A stretch of DNA of 64,000 nt from Cyathus striatus (GCA_025738555.1 JAOVFP010000019.1:248001-312000), one strand, 5' to 3'; counted from the first letter of the stretch, positions 23,216-36,289 are shown. Notes: a model not told the origin generated them from the letters alone. Program-made: numbers and translations.

Positions 23216-25738
23216 ATGTCTGCAAAGTTTAGTCGTGTTGCCATCTGGTAAGACATCATATAGTCAATGTAAGCTTTGGAATCTAGCGGTGGTGGTATCG
23301 GTGGCCTTGTAGCTGCTGCCTTTGTATCGGAAAATCCTGATATACAAGTTGATATATATTAGTCTAAACCCGAGATTTCGAGCCTGGGTACAGCGGTTGC
23401 CATTTGGAAACGCTCTTGGCAAGTGCTTGAGAAACTAAACTTGGGAGAAGAGGTTAGAAAGAAGGGGATACCTCTTCCCAAGGAAGGAGAAGGTATTTTC
23501 AATACACCTTTATGTCGTCTTTGATCATTGAGGCACATAATCATTACAGCACGAGTTCAGAAAATCTGATCAATCTGAAGGATTTGATTTTCACAACCAT
23601 ATCATGCCCTGTATGTTTTTATCAAATTGTCAGATACTTAATTAATCACATATACATATTAGATGGGCCCACCGGTCTCCCTCGGCCAGTTCTACTGAGC
23701 ATGTTAGAGTCGAAACTTCCTCAGAACCGTCACATCCATGTATCAAAGCGATTCGTTTCGTATGAAACAAAGGCAGATGGAAGTATTAAATTAGCTTTCG
23801 CCGATGGTACCGAGGAGGAAGCTGATGTGTTGATCGGAGCCGATGGCGTCCATTCTGCTGCAAGGGCCGCCATATTCAATAACTTGATTAAGGCCGACTC
23901 GAAGAACGCCGATTACGCTAAATTCATCGAGTCGATATTTAGCGGTACATATGCATACCGGTCCATTGTCCATGCTGACAAACTGAAAGCAACAAATCCT
24001 GAACATCAAGCTCTCATCATCCCAAAGATCGTAAGTCACTTCTTTATTTGCTTTTTCGTATGCAAAGCTTATAAGTTTTATAGTGGTGTGGGAAAGGAAA
24101 GGTGATACATTTCACAATTGGCCGCTGTAATCATTCCTAATAATTCTCGGAAGCACGTTGTCACACATCCATTGGAAAAGTGATCAGCGTCATATGCTAT
24201 TACACGGTTGAGTCAGGAGAAGGGACTCCGTATGATGGACCTTGGGTCACTGATGTTTCGCTGACGGAGGTTATTGACCATTACAAGGGATGGGAACCAG
24301 AATTAATTCAGCTTCTTGAGGTTTGTGGTTCCTCTTCTCCAGATGTTGTGTCGGATTTACAAGTGGGGCGTTCTAGCACACAGAACGCCCTCTGAGCCGT
24401 TGGGCCATTCACGTGGTTAATGACTTACCATTGACTACTTCAGGAAGTGTTGCTCTTCTAGGAGATGCGGTCAGAAAAATTCCTATCATTTAATACTTGA
24501 CAGATCTTTAACTCCTGTACAGGCGCATGCTATGACCCCTCACCAGGGTGTCGGTGGAGGGCAAGCTATTGAGGTAATGCTTTCGAAGCTTAGAACTATG
24601 TCTTGTTGCTCAAGTATTTTTTAGGATGCATACTGATGCGCTGTATTTGTGATTTGTATTTAAATAGTACTAATATATTATGTAATACTCAAATAATCAT
24701 CGCAAATCACAGGCTTTAAGTTCAAGGGAGAGATAACACAGATAATGTATAAACTAGTATAAAGGAAGTAAACTATAGATTCAAAACCTTTCAAATACGA
24801 AATTACTCGGTCCAAATACTGTTCAAATTCGTTCTATTTCCAATGTACTACACTCCTAGAGTGGAAGAAACCTAGGATTTCTCCCAGGGTGCTTGCTTTT
24901 CCTCCTCATTCCTGCCCTCCTTATGTACTATTTTATATGACAACATAATGGTATTTCTAACATACTGACCATGCGGGAGCAACCATACATGTGGAATTCC
25001 ATGTGGTAGATCAAACAGCAGGATAATTTCGGAGTACAAGTACAAAGTCACATGACGTGTTCCGGGCTATGCGTAACCGCAGTAACCGGTTCGGAGATAA
25101 CGGTTCTAACGCCTCGCGTTTAATCACGTGACAGGAACGCGTTACACGCGTTCCCTTAGGTTTAATCAAGTACTGGGTGCTTGTACATAGTCTTTTGGAC
25201 TCTAGTAATTAGATAGTACACATCTTGTATTATTCCTTTAGTATATATCAAATAGATATTTCTGCTGGCAGTGCAGGACTCAACCCCAGCTCTCAGATGT
25301 CCCATTCCCTTAGTAATGTATTCAAAATAGAACACTTTGATTGGCAACTCGGGACTCGCCCCAACCCTTGTACTCATGATGTGCATTACTAATACTGAGT
25401 TCTAATATTATATGACAAATAAAGAGATTTAACCATTAAATAGTTTTAAGGCATATCAATACATTTTGGGGAAATCACTCGCCAATCATTCTACCAGCCC
25501 TGCAGAGGACATTCTCCATGTATACGAGAAAGTGCACCTTCCCTTCGCACAGCAGGCAGCAGAGAAATCGCGCGTAAACAGGATGATGTATGAATTTTTA
25601 CATGCTAATAGTCCCAAAGATCCCAAGACACCCGAAGAGTTGACATCCACTGGAGAGACCATCGGGAAGTCATTCCAATGGCTCACAGAAGGAAGTTGTG
25701 ATGAGGACTTGCAACAAGCAGAGGCTTTGCTGAAGTAA
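23216..25738 (+). pseudogene. FAD-dependent monooxygenase (salicylate hydroxylase-like), broken
   Basis: The family is flavoprotein monooxygenases that hydroxylate aromatic or terpenoid substrates with FAD and NAD(P)H. Visible parts: MSAKFSRVAI spliced to GGGIGGLVAAAFVSENPDIQVDIY (dinucleotide-binding GxGxxG), VAIWKRSWQVLEKL, RPVLLSMLESKLP, EADVLIGADGVHSAARA (DG motif), WAIHVVNDLP, and ALLGDA/AHAMTPHQGVGGGQAIE (FAD-binding GD motif). Lesions: TAG at 23360-23362 directly after VDIY, where the family has a codon; a one-base frameshift near 24180 (after THPLEK); and an 825-bp TG...CA insertion after codons D-A-Y at 24633, which creates an immediate TGA. The remaining exon 25463-25738 continues ILGKSLANH and ends ALLK. 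Other exon junctions still join, so inactivation is recent. It was probably a tailoring enzyme of the terpene cluster. Confidence 0.85.
24634..25458. mobile_element. solo LTR (825 bp) inserted in an FMO exon
   Basis: It begins TGATGCGCTG and ends GGCATATCA, with TGAT/ATCA inverted tips. ATAC flanks it on both sides (24630-24633 and 25459-25462). Removing it with one ATAC restores codons D-A-Y-I-L-G-K-S, the conserved continuation in this monooxygenase family, which strongly supports the boundaries. No transposition gene is inside. A TATA-like block (TTTAGTATATATC) lies at about 25238. The 4-bp duplication matches that of the solo LTR at 18845-19580, though the two sequences are not obviously alike. 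Confidence 0.75.
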
Positions 25739-26185
25739 CTACAGTAGTTGCTGATAAAGTGGACTTCCATAGATCAGAACTCATACATAACTCTGTTACT
25801 TAGTCACTTATGTGCAATTGAACGTTACCATGTTTGTATCTTGTGTGTAAATCTTCGTGCCGGGTCTTATTTATCTCATTTAGAGTCTGAAGGTTTGTGG
25901 GCTGATTTTAGAATGTTAGCTTGAACACTTGGGTAGGTGCGAACCGCGCATACATGCGAACTAACACAAGCAAGCCAACTTCAAATCAAGTTAACTATAA
26001 GCACCTTCCTTTCGTCTCAGTGCCCTATCCCTCACGTAAGTACTAGTGACCAAACCTCGTCTATATTTCCTATGTAGTGTGTATAAATTTGTCAGAGTCT
26101 AGATATATTTAACAATTTCAGAAGTGATCGGGTAGTTAACAAACATGCAGTTGCAAAACAATGATATATATTGACAAAATGACGA
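25739..26185. other. convergent intergenic region
   Basis: About 450 bp lie between the 3' ends of the FMO pseudogene and P450-2. I see only AT-rich 3'-UTR-like sequence and no repeat with defined ends. Confidence 0.4.
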
Positions 26186-28323
26186 CTAGTTATCTTCGGT
26201 ACTAGTTGTCAGCAAGTTACACCCCTCAACGTTCCTGTACTCTATTTCGAACGGGAACTGATTGGGAATTCTATCATATAATAATTCTTGAGGCAAAACT
26301 GAACCTGCGAACATAAATATGCAACTTACCTGAATACGGTATTGTCAAATTTCAGAACAGGGTTTACTTCGGTGCCATCTACTCTCCGAGACTTTCTGAT
26401 ATTTAAGGTGGAGACCATTGTTGCGAGGAGTATCCAAATCGATTCTTCCACGAGATCCGCTCCAGGGCATCTCCTGTTATTAAATATTAAGCCTGAAATA
26501 TGAACCTCGACGACAGATACTACGAACCTCCTTCCGAATCCGAAGATGAAGTCCCTTGGATCAGGCAGTTCTTTATTTAGAAATCTCTCTGGATCAAATA
26601 CGGAGGAATTTTCGTAACAACTCTCATCGCGCAACATTGACCTAGCTAGTGTTAATTTCAGATATCTGGGCGGTGCTGAACAATTACCATATATTCGCAA
26701 ACACCTGTGGCGAGAATAACGTAATGAGAACCAACAGGGAAGTAGTAAATAGTATATAGTACCAGTGATCCTTTGGGAATAAACATTCCATCGTATATGT
26801 CATCTTCTTTCGTGCAGTGGGGTAAATCTGATAAGCGAAATCAGCGGAGTGAAGCATGCAAACTTTATGGGAGTAAAACGAACTTATGGGAACTGGTACC
26901 CCCCACCTCCAAATTTCACTCATTACGCATTCGACTGGATGGTTTAAAAATAAGCAAAAATTAATATTTCCATCATTGGATGAAAGACCCACGGAAAGGA
27001 AGATTGGGTCTATCCAGAAAGGTTGGCAACCTTTCTACCCCTACAACAAGATCCATTTCGCGTTGAGCCTTTTCGAATACATGCGGATGCAAAATTATCG
27101 CCAGGATAAAGTGAGAAATAGAAGTCATTGTCTTTGATATGCACGATAAGATGTTTGAATTATAAAGCATTTGAACAGTAGACATACTGTTTCAGCGCTT
27201 GCAGCGTACATGGAATTGGCAGCAAGTTTTATATCATCCTCTTCTTGCACCGAGAGCTCTTCCTCTCCTGACAAAACAGAAGCGCAAAAACATTCGTGTT
27301 GCCTGCCAGAAAGCTGTTAAGCACGTCAGCGTGGTTGCATAATGCAACTTGGTGGTTTTGTTCACTCACGAGTTCCTCTCGGATATAACTGAAAGGCTCA
27401 TCAATGAACTGATCTATCTTGTGCTTCCATATTTCGGCGCTTTGTTTGAATTGAGCGCCGGGGAACCAGTTGGGTATGTGTTTCATAAACGGAAAAGCAT
27501 CAACCATCCAGATTCCAGATCCTGCCGCGACCTTATTGGCTAAAATGTCAAGACTCTCCCCAGCAATAGATAAAAGCCTGTCATCTGTCGATTTGAGGTC
27601 ATAACCGTAAACTACTGCAAGTGCCAAGCCTCCTGCATATCGACGAGTATGCTCAATATAGTCGGAAGGCGAATTCATGAGGTCAACAACAAATGAGTGT
27701 GCGGATTTGGTCATGCGCGAGAAATATTGGGGAATGCTCCTAGGTCCGAGAGTCTGTTGAAGAAGACGTCTTCGACGACGAAAGGAATCATCATACTCCA
27801 TTAGGGGCAGCTTCAAATGCAGTTAGTATCTTACTACATGAGATAATTTGTGACTGCTTACCAGTCTATCTCCTCCGCATCTAAAAAAGCACGATGTAAT
27901 TCAGCGTGATCAAATTCTTAAGAAAACATACGCACAGTTCCCCTGCCATAGTGAGCTTTGGCCTATCAGAATAAACTACCCCTCTTTTTTCGAGAAGCTC
28001 CGTCGCAGCTTTCGGACTATTCAAAAAGATGACGCTTTTCCCGAATATGTGAAGATAGCACACACTGCCTACATTGAAGCGTACAGTTAGCATAACAGTA
28101 TAACAGTATAACCATCATATCCCGCTAGCAACGTACCATATTGCTTCGCCCACTGATCAGCTCTAAGCCAAAGTTCCTTAGGCATAAAATCGAACAAGTT
28201 CCCAATAACTGGCCATCTTTTGGGACCAGGTGGAAGTGCTCTGTTCTTTTTTCCGTACCATTTGGAGAGATGCACGGATAGGATAATCGACAAACCAATC
28301 ACTAGGTAGGATGTTGAATGCAT
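26186..28323 (-). CDS. cytochrome P450 monooxygenase 2
   Basis: This is a microsomal fungal P450. It starts at 28323 with an N-terminal anchor followed by LPPGPKRWPVIGNLFDFMP. Further exons give FGKSVIFLNSPKAATELLEKR, RRRRRLLQQTLGPRSIPQY (helix C region), HIPNWFPGAQFK, helix K EIWR with WGVPVPINLPHCT, MFIPKGSLV, FDPERFLN, and the heme loop FGFGRR/RCPGADLVEESIW. The tail FPFEIEYRNVEGCNL ends with TAG at 26186-26188. About eleven short exons can be joined in frame. The intron in the heme loop falls at the same codon as in P450-1 but has an ordinary GT donor. The gene seems intact and is a strong candidate for oxidising the terpene scaffold made next door; the substrate is not known. Confidence 0.9.
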
Positions 28324-31300
28324 GATTAAAGAGGTGCGGGGAGGTAAGAGCGGTCGCCATTCTCATGGACATTAATAAAGTTATCACGTATTCGCATGCG
28401 GGCTACAGAATGCAGCGTAGACATCATACTTTCCACATGTGACCTGTATATCCGCAGTATGTACGCATCGGTTGTGGTATTCATCAGAGAGCCATGATTC
28501 AACCAGAGCTGGATGAATAACAACGCCTGGATAAGAGGGCATCTGAGTCTCTATCTATCCCACTTGATCTTTATCTGTTTTGAGAGTAGCTGTATTCAGA
28601 TTTAATCCGTATCAGTCTCCATGGATAACGTTGCCTTTCTTTCTTTATCCTACATTGGCGCACAGTGGCGTCCACTTATAACTCCTAGCGCACTGGCAGT
28701 GTCGAAGGTTATGTATGTCTACCATGTTCCTGTCCCGGGGCTTGATTCAAGTCAGATCTTACCGTACTTCTTCGTCAAAATTTCTCACGCCTACCTTGGA
28801 CAAATTGAAAGCGGAGTCTTACCTTGATCTAGCGCATTTTACAATCGGGGATGATGCGGACGCTGAACAGAATCTGACCGGAATTGTATTTCTTGCAGGG
28901 CGCGGTTTTTAGGTTATATGGAAAGTCTAACAACCACGCTCAATTTCATCAAAAGAAATTGAGTTCCGACGTTCGGCATCACGGCTTTCTCGGTTAGATT
29001 TTTCATTCGGTAACGCCCACACCGAATGTAATTCCATATCCTTGTATTACGTAAGCTAGTAAATCGATATTAGCTTTAATGTACTTTTATATACAACGTT
29101 GACTACTTATGGCTGCAGTATTATTGTTCATCAGCCGTTAATAAAGCACACGGATTTTTATTTTGTAACCGGGCACCTACTTCATAACATGTACTTCAAT
29201 GGACCTGGTACCAGGCTCGAATCTTCACCGTTACATTCAAGATATACAACTGTATTAATAGGTTTATTGTCCAGTCAAGCTATGTGCAAGTAAGGTATAC
29301 ATATACATTTTTATTGCAGTACTACTGTAGTCAGTATTTCCATTGATGGCACTATTTATAGAAAGGAATATTCCTTAGAGAGAGTACTATGCACGTAAAT
29401 AGTTAGATAATGTAATCTACGTGTAATGTTAGTGTGTGATGTAAAAAGATTTAAATGTCTCACCTCAGTCTATAGTGTGTAATATAAGGATATTAGAGAA
29501 AGTATTGTATTAAAGGTAGAAAGGAGTATCTTGCTCATGCATTTACGGTGATATAACCGTTATTACCATTTTTATATCATCAATATTGTATTGTGCAATT
29601 TTTGAATAAGATGTGGCACGCGCAGACAAATAATATGTACCGTTAGTAAGTGTTCACTGAATTAGGAGATCCACATAAGAGTATTGAGCGTTTGAACATA
29701 CAGGCTCATAGCACACTCATGGTTTTATATCACACTCACAGTCAGAATTTGTAACGCTTGACGTATGTTGTAACTTTTAAGTTCAATGCATTCGTGTTGT
29801 GAGGTCACCTTACACCTCGTATAAATGTAACGGGAAGGCATAATCCTCTCCTTACAATAGCAAATATATAAATACTTTTTGACCACCCAATTTTACTGGT
29901 TACTGGTATCTATAAAAATTCAATGAATGCGTTCAGATCCATTAATTTCATTAAGTTGTGCTCACGCTCACTATCAGATTGAAATTGTTGTCTTAATTTT
30001 GTACTAGCAGATACCAACGGGCTAGGAAAACCGGGCTCCTACCAAGCTCCTACTTCTTTTCGGTGTGACCACCCAGTGGTCAGGCCTCAGGGGCCAAGGT
30101 CGACATTTCACACTCACAATAATATATTTATACAACATTTAAGTTCTCTATACTGTTCCCATTGGCACCGATAAATAAGCAAGGTGCAATATAAGCTCAA
30201 ACGATTAAATTTTACTTTCACAATAAATTCTGAATGTATTCGCTCACAATACATACCATGCTCATGGTTTTAGCTCACACTCATGATCTGCATTTGAAAT
30301 GCCCAACTGTCTCCACACTCATATCATGAATGTACCTTACTTCAAAACAGAATGAATTTGTACATGTACTTACAGATAGGCCTGCAAAAAATGAAATGAC
30401 TCATACCCAAGCGCTCAGAAAGCGCTCAATATTCAAACTTCCAAAGGACCAATGCTCACTGCAAGTTTTCGGCAACCCGTAGATATGGGTTTACACAGAA
30501 CATTACGTAAGCGCTAACCGATAATCCGGAGAAGGCCGACGTCGGAACTCAAATTCATTTGATGGGATTGAGCGTGGTCGTTAGGCTTTCCATAAGGTTA
30601 CGCAATTTTCGAGGTTATCGATATTCCAGGTCTCTCGTGGCGAACAACGGTCACGCGGTCACGGTTATTTCCTCCGCGTTGATGATCAGCTTCGAAGTTC
30701 GAACATTTTGCGACGAAAGAAAGGACTGCCGATCTTTGATTAACACGATTCAAAACAATAACGCCTGGTGCGCATAGGCGGGTATTAAAGGAACTTCAAC
30801 ACCATAATTGGGCCATTTCATTCTATCAGATGGAATGGAATGAAAAGCACCTTGATCGTAGAACCTCTAGCAGGCGCAAGTCACGGTTTCCTTTGGTGAT
30901 GATACGTCTCCGAAGGCTTCCGAGCTTCCCGGGTTTATTATTGATGGTCATCAGCGGAGCACAAGTCATATCATGAACTCTCCTTCCGGTGGCGTGTGAA
31001 ATTGGAAGCTGCATATATACGTGGTTGGCTGCATATGTGTATGTAATCCATCAGCTTCTTTTCCTAATATCGTGCAACGGAACCCCATAAGTTGTAATTA
31101 AATAGTGAAAGGCGAATTGAGCGCTCATAACTGAAGAAAAACTCAACAAGAATGGGCGGCGATGCATGATGATCGACTTGAGATGTGCCATGTGTCTCTC
31201 TTAGCATCCTGGCATCCCCTCGTATTCCTTTCTATTTTACGAACAATTCAACTGGTGTTTCTATCTGGTTTATCTACATAATGTGTTGATGTTTGCTCTA

Positions 31301-32805
31301 CAAAACGATGGCCCATGCACAATCAGTGTCACACTGTCCATCACATATCTTCACTCGAGTCAAATTACCTGCGTTCTACTTATTTTCAACCTTCCCGTCT
31401 ACAGGCATGTTCTATTCTAAAATTCAAGGGAAGTTTCACGTTTAATCTCGGTATTTTCTCGTGTACTCCTTGCCCACTCGCTCTTTGATGAGGTGGGAGC
31501 TGCTGTCATATTGGGTTCCAGATTTGAACACTCTCTGCTTGTTCTCTGCTTGTCCGTCGTCCTTTATCAGTGCGCTTTAGTGTCTTCTGATATATCTTCT
31601 GTTGCTATATCATAATGAAGTGCACACCAGCCTTACTTACTACCTGCTGATACCAATGTCCAGATAATGTTTCTTTATCTTTATATGTAATTTATCTATA
31701 TCTATGTTATGTACCAATTTTGTGTTGGCGTCAGGTTGGCCGGAACTTTATGACACATGCACAGGCGTATTTCAAAGTGGCGCAGCCGGGTGGGCTGGGT
31801 GGTTTACAGTGCATGTAGCTCATATAATCCCTGTAAATAGCGGAGCTGTACTGAATATTCATAACTATGGGTCTTCACAGATACTCTGCTAAAATCTGTT
31901 AATCAGAACAAAATATTAAAATTAGAAGCATCAAATTCGCCGAGGATGCCGAGAATTTCAACTCGGATTTTGCTTCCGAGTCGAACCAGCTCAGTTCGAA
32001 CTGAGAATACTTACTGAGACTCGAGAGATCATTAGGTTCTGGTAGCTTGGTTAATCCCCACATCACTGATGCTGTGATAACGTGCATGTTTCATTCCATA
32101 CCTGGGTGCACGTGGCGAGCAGCTCAGGCTGTGAACTCATGGATCAAGAAAGATCAACGTTACCTCTCTCGCTCAACTCAAGTTGATCAAATGTAACATC
32201 AACTTGCAAAGAGCGCGACCTCATTGACGATCGTAGTATGGTACAAGTACCGAGGAAATTTATGGTAACACCAGCTTCAAGAGTATATCTCATCTGAATC
32301 ACATATGGTACCTTAACACTTTAAGCAACAAATACGATGCTAGACACTCTACTTGATCATAGCATCATCTTCTGTTGAGCGTGATGCCAGGAACTGAAGA
32401 TAGTCGTCAACTGTCAAAAACTAATATAGTATCTTAGAATTCTCTAGAAAATTGGGTGTGAGGGGATGAGGGAACATGTTCTCCAGATTTGAAGTTTGAT
32501 TCGTCTATTGCGTTCAGTTGGTTTATGCTAGGCAAATGGAGATAGTTCTGGGCAGAGATCATGTTAAATAAATTTATGTGTCTAATGAGCGCTCTAGTGG
32601 CCATCCACCGTCTCTGCAGAGTAATTCGTTCAATTTTCCTGAAGAAACCATTCGCTAAAATCGGGATCATAATTTGCGCTCGGAATCAAGTAGTCATAAC
32701 TTACAGTCATAACCATAGTCTCGACTAGTGCCCGTCCGTTGACGTCTGTCTATAGGTAGATAAGAGCATGGTAAGGATGAAAGCAGGTGGTCGAGACTAC
32801 TACTA
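28324..32805. other. 4.5-kb gene-poor, AT-rich stretch
   Basis: No gene is recognised. Short frames near 28330-28523 (minus), 28621-28915 (plus), 30559-30777 (plus) and 31704-31892 (plus) have no known motif. Between 29700 and 30340 the motif CTCACACTCA/CACTCATG recurs in clusters: ATAGCACACTCATGGTTTTA near 29706 and ACCATGCTCATGGTTTTAGC near 30255, each followed by a related block. This suggests an old duplicated repeat. The region probably consists of decayed transposons. Confidence 0.45.
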
Positions 32806-33056
32806 TTTCGACCAACCGTTCGGACCTATCTGAGTGTGACGGCCCGAACCTCTGTTCGATGTTACTAAAGTGTGTGACCAATATTGTGTACCGTTCGTAG
32901 AAAACTCCTTCCGCTGAGCATACCTTATAAGAACCCCATTATTTTTCTCTAATGATCACTGTACCTCTGTTCGCAACCCTCTGTGACCAGTGACAAAGCC
33001 CCCCAACTGTTTTGTTTATGACCCATTGTGACGCGTGACCGAACAGTTGGTCGAAA
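32806..33056. mobile_element. complete MITE, Tc1/mariner-like (251 bp)
   Basis: The left terminus TTTCGACCAACCGTTCGG and the reverse complement of the right terminus (TTTCGACCAACTGTTCGG) differ at one base. TA flanks both ends (32804-32805 and 33057-33058), the typical Tc1/mariner target duplication. It has no coding capacity. Subterminal blocks GTGTGACGG, CCTCTGTTCG and GTGACGCGTGACC recur in the copies at 735-831 and 41751-42407. Confidence 0.72.
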
Positions 33057-33058
33057 TA

Positions 33059-34053
33059 ATACAGTACTATTACTGATTATAACACTCATCATCGGCCTTG
33101 TGTGGAAGACTGAAACGATCATGGAAGATAAGCGAGTTGATTGTGGTTCTGCAATTTACATCCGAATAAATCACCTAGATAATACTTATGATTCATGAAG
33201 ACTTCTCGATGATTTCGTTACCTTTATGCCAGGATCTTGGAACATTTCTTATTTGAGGTCAATTCGACCACAGCTAATTACGAGATCAGTTCCACCCTTT
33301 TTCAGCATCAAACTTACATTTATTAAAACTGGCATCCTAAAACTTCTGCGTATGTCAGACTATGATTGTATTGTGCACGAGGACATAGGCTACTTAATGC
33401 TATATAAGCTCGAAATTCGTCACTCTAATAATAGATAAGGATTTTCACATGTCACATCAGTGATTCAGTTTGATAGCGAACAAGCCTAGATTAGATAACT
33501 CCGATATAGCCATCATGTCTGCTACATACTAGACATATCATATTCGAAGCACAGGCACTTGAGCGGCCATATGAACGATTCTCTTCTACTCCAGCGTTTC
33601 AACTTTCAATACCAAGAACATCCTCGCTTTCCTCCCGAGGTGCCCATGGATCACGGTGAGACAATACTGTCGTCCCCCGCTGCGATCATGTTAAGTATGT
33701 TTTTCTGTACGGAAGAATTTATTTTTTTTCGTTAAGATTAACTCGAGAAGTTCATCTATGTGAAGGCTTATAAATAGACTCGCTTTATCTGATTTAACGG
33801 TATACCGGAGGAACAGGGGAATAGGCAGAAGATAGGATGCATACTGTGGAGACAGACTCTCGTAACACGATGATGCTGATCCACTGGGCACTGGCTCACC
33901 AGCTAGTTCGGGAGATCGCACCACTGATTGTTACCAAAATCATAGGTGTCCAAATTGCTGAATAAGGCATGAAACACCTTTAGTGTTCACTGCGGGTAGC
34001 ATAAATGCCACGACTTCTGGGCAAGGGTACCGCACTTTCATAGCGCCGACGAC
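33059..34053. other. intergenic upstream of the 7-TM gene
   Basis: No gene is recognised. A short frame starting ATGGATCACGG near 33649 ends at a GTATGT donor-like site and could be a 5' exon of the 7-TM gene. The downstream in-frame ATG at 34054 explains the protein without it. Confidence 0.35.
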
Positions 34054-35302
34054 ATGGCCATCCAGGTAGACGTAGCCGAGCTTGCTGGTCTTGTAGTGGA
34101 GGGATGTCTTTACGGTTTGTACACAAGTTGCTCGATAATTCAATGCCTGAATATGACTTACGCGATGTTTAACAGGGGCGTTTATGGTCCTGTTCTTCAT
34201 CTCCTTTCATACCCTTTTGAAAAGGAAGAAACGGTCCAAGCTCAGTCCCGCCATGATTGTGGCCTCGGTTACAATGGCTATTCTTGCAACTTGCCAGATA
34301 ATCGTGGATACCGTCAATATCTTTTGGGCTTTCATTCCTCTTACTAGGGAAGAGCGAATTCTGTTTCTTCTGGATGTTACTCGCCCAATATTTGCTGCTA
34401 AGCATGCTATATACTTCACCATGATGCTTGTGGGCGATGCGATCGTGGTAAGCGTTGCCATACTTTCGATATCTCTTAAATCATTTAATGATTATCATTA
34501 GACACACAGAGCATTTGTAGTTTGGGATCGTAACTACTGGGTCATAATTGTCCCTGCTATATGCTCACTGGGATCTGCTGGTAAGTCGACCTATCTGACC
34601 AGGATATGCTTTAGTCACTAATATAACATAGTTTGTGCCTACCAGACAATATTCGCAGTACGACACATTGCTACAACTACTATTGCAGCGCAAGCATCCT
34701 GGGGAATAGCATTATTCAGTCTTAGTTTAGCTGCAAATTCTATATCAACCAGTATGTCTCTTACTATGCGTCCTGGGCGACCGTTATAACGCAGTCTCAG
34801 GCCTGATCGCATACAAAATATGGACACACGATAAGAAGACTCGCCGCGTATTCTCCCATGGGACTACGGTAACTGGAGGACAGAGCTTAATGCCAGTGGT
34901 CCGCGTCATAGCAGAATCCGGTGCAGTCAACGCTGCGTATCTTCTTGCCTATCTAATCGTTCTGGTAAAAGGGACCCACGCACTCGAGATTATGGCTGGT
35001 ATCGTAAGTCGCTTTCCAGGTTCGCCCCATAACAAGGACTCATAGCCTATCTTCAGTCCACTCCCCTGATTGGCATTCTGTTCGGGACAGTTATTATTCG
35101 TGCTACGATGTCTTCTCAGAATAACCCCAGCATGCAGTCCACGATCCGTAGTACAGCCGTATCAATCCCTATGGTCGTCCAGAACCAAACACAGCATAAT
35201 CAAACAGCCGTGCGGGTGAATGTGGAGTACGACTGGTCAGATGATACGAAAGATTTCCAAAATGCACGGAAAATAGCAACTTCATCGAATTCGAGCGTAT
35301 GA
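34054..35302 (+). CDS. multi-pass membrane protein, basidiomycete DUF6533/DUF6534-like
   Basis: This fungal seven-helix membrane protein has unknown function. It starts at 34054 (MAIQVDVAELAGLVVEG) and splices to AFMVLFFISFHTLLKRKKR and MAILATCQIIVDTVNIFWAF. Further exons give VVWDRNYWVIIVPAICSLGSA, SWGIALFSLSLAANSIST, LIAYKIW, IAESGAVNAAYLLAYLIVLV and TPLIGILFGTVIIR. A hydrophilic C-terminal tail of about 70 residues ends in NSSV. The order of the WDR loop, IAYxIW and the ESG helix is characteristic of this mushroom family. Introns are short and consensus. Such proteins are abundant in Agaricomycetes; a link to the terpene cluster (for example export or sensing) cannot be claimed. Confidence 0.78.
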
Positions 35303-36289
35303 CTAGAGCTCATGGAGGTTGTGCGGGGCTTGGCTTTTACCTTGTGTTCTACTCTTTTGGGACTGTAGTTTTATTCCTTAATTTATTTGGTACCTATCTT
35401 GTTTCTCTTCCTCTGCGCTGCCACCTTTTCTTCAACTTGTAACGACCTTTGAAATTTTACATGTAGTATGTAAATATATATATAAACTTCGTCGGGTGGG
35501 AAAAATATACCGGAAAATAACTTGAGGTCTTCAAGGAATAGTACATAATCGGACGGAACCTGGCTGCTAAAAAAAGGAGTTGTACTACAGCTTATGATAA
35601 ACATAAAACTCTGGGTCTCGGCAGACATAACTTCCACATGCATGCCCGCAGTGCCCACATCCATCTGTCAAAAATACGTTGGCAAAGAGCGCTCAAATCC
35701 AAAGGCACCGAGGTATACCATTGTATTCTCAATGTCATGCAGTTTCCCCCTTTTTGTTTATGGGAACATGCAGGTGTCGAGCCCAGATCAATTGATCGAA
35801 GGATTATGTCGCTGTTACGCCGGGATTTGGTCAGCCACAAGATCAGATTAACTTTAACATGTGGTTAACAAGTGAAATGTATTTATAGCCAGTGGAAACA
35901 GCCCCTGGAATTGCTGTAATGTCCATTCAGCCAATCGTAGGGTCTAGATATTAGATATTTAGCCAAGTGGAGGAATTGTGTTTTACTATCATTTATCCGT
36001 AGAGTCCGTACCCCTTACTCCAACGTCGTTAAGTATCACTTACGTGCGTAGTGCTTCTACTGTATCCATCATTGTGATGATAACGTTAAAGAAGTCCCTT
36101 CAAAGTTCAGCTACATGTGCATCACACTCAACTTATCTGTACGTGAAAATACATAAAACAGGAATACAATAATATTGAAAGTAACAGATACAAAGCTCTA
36201 GTAAGATAGCAGTAAAAATAGCTTTAAGAAACTTAGATTATAGTAATGATACTTGAGACGGAATACTAGAGAAAAGTCTCTTGACTCTC
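35303..36289. other. convergent intergenic region
   Basis: It lies between the 3' ends of the 7-TM gene and the GMC gene. Overlapping frames on both strands at 35592-35868 and a minus-strand frame at 35383-35664 have no known motif, so I do not call a gene. I see no defined repeat. Confidence 0.4.
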
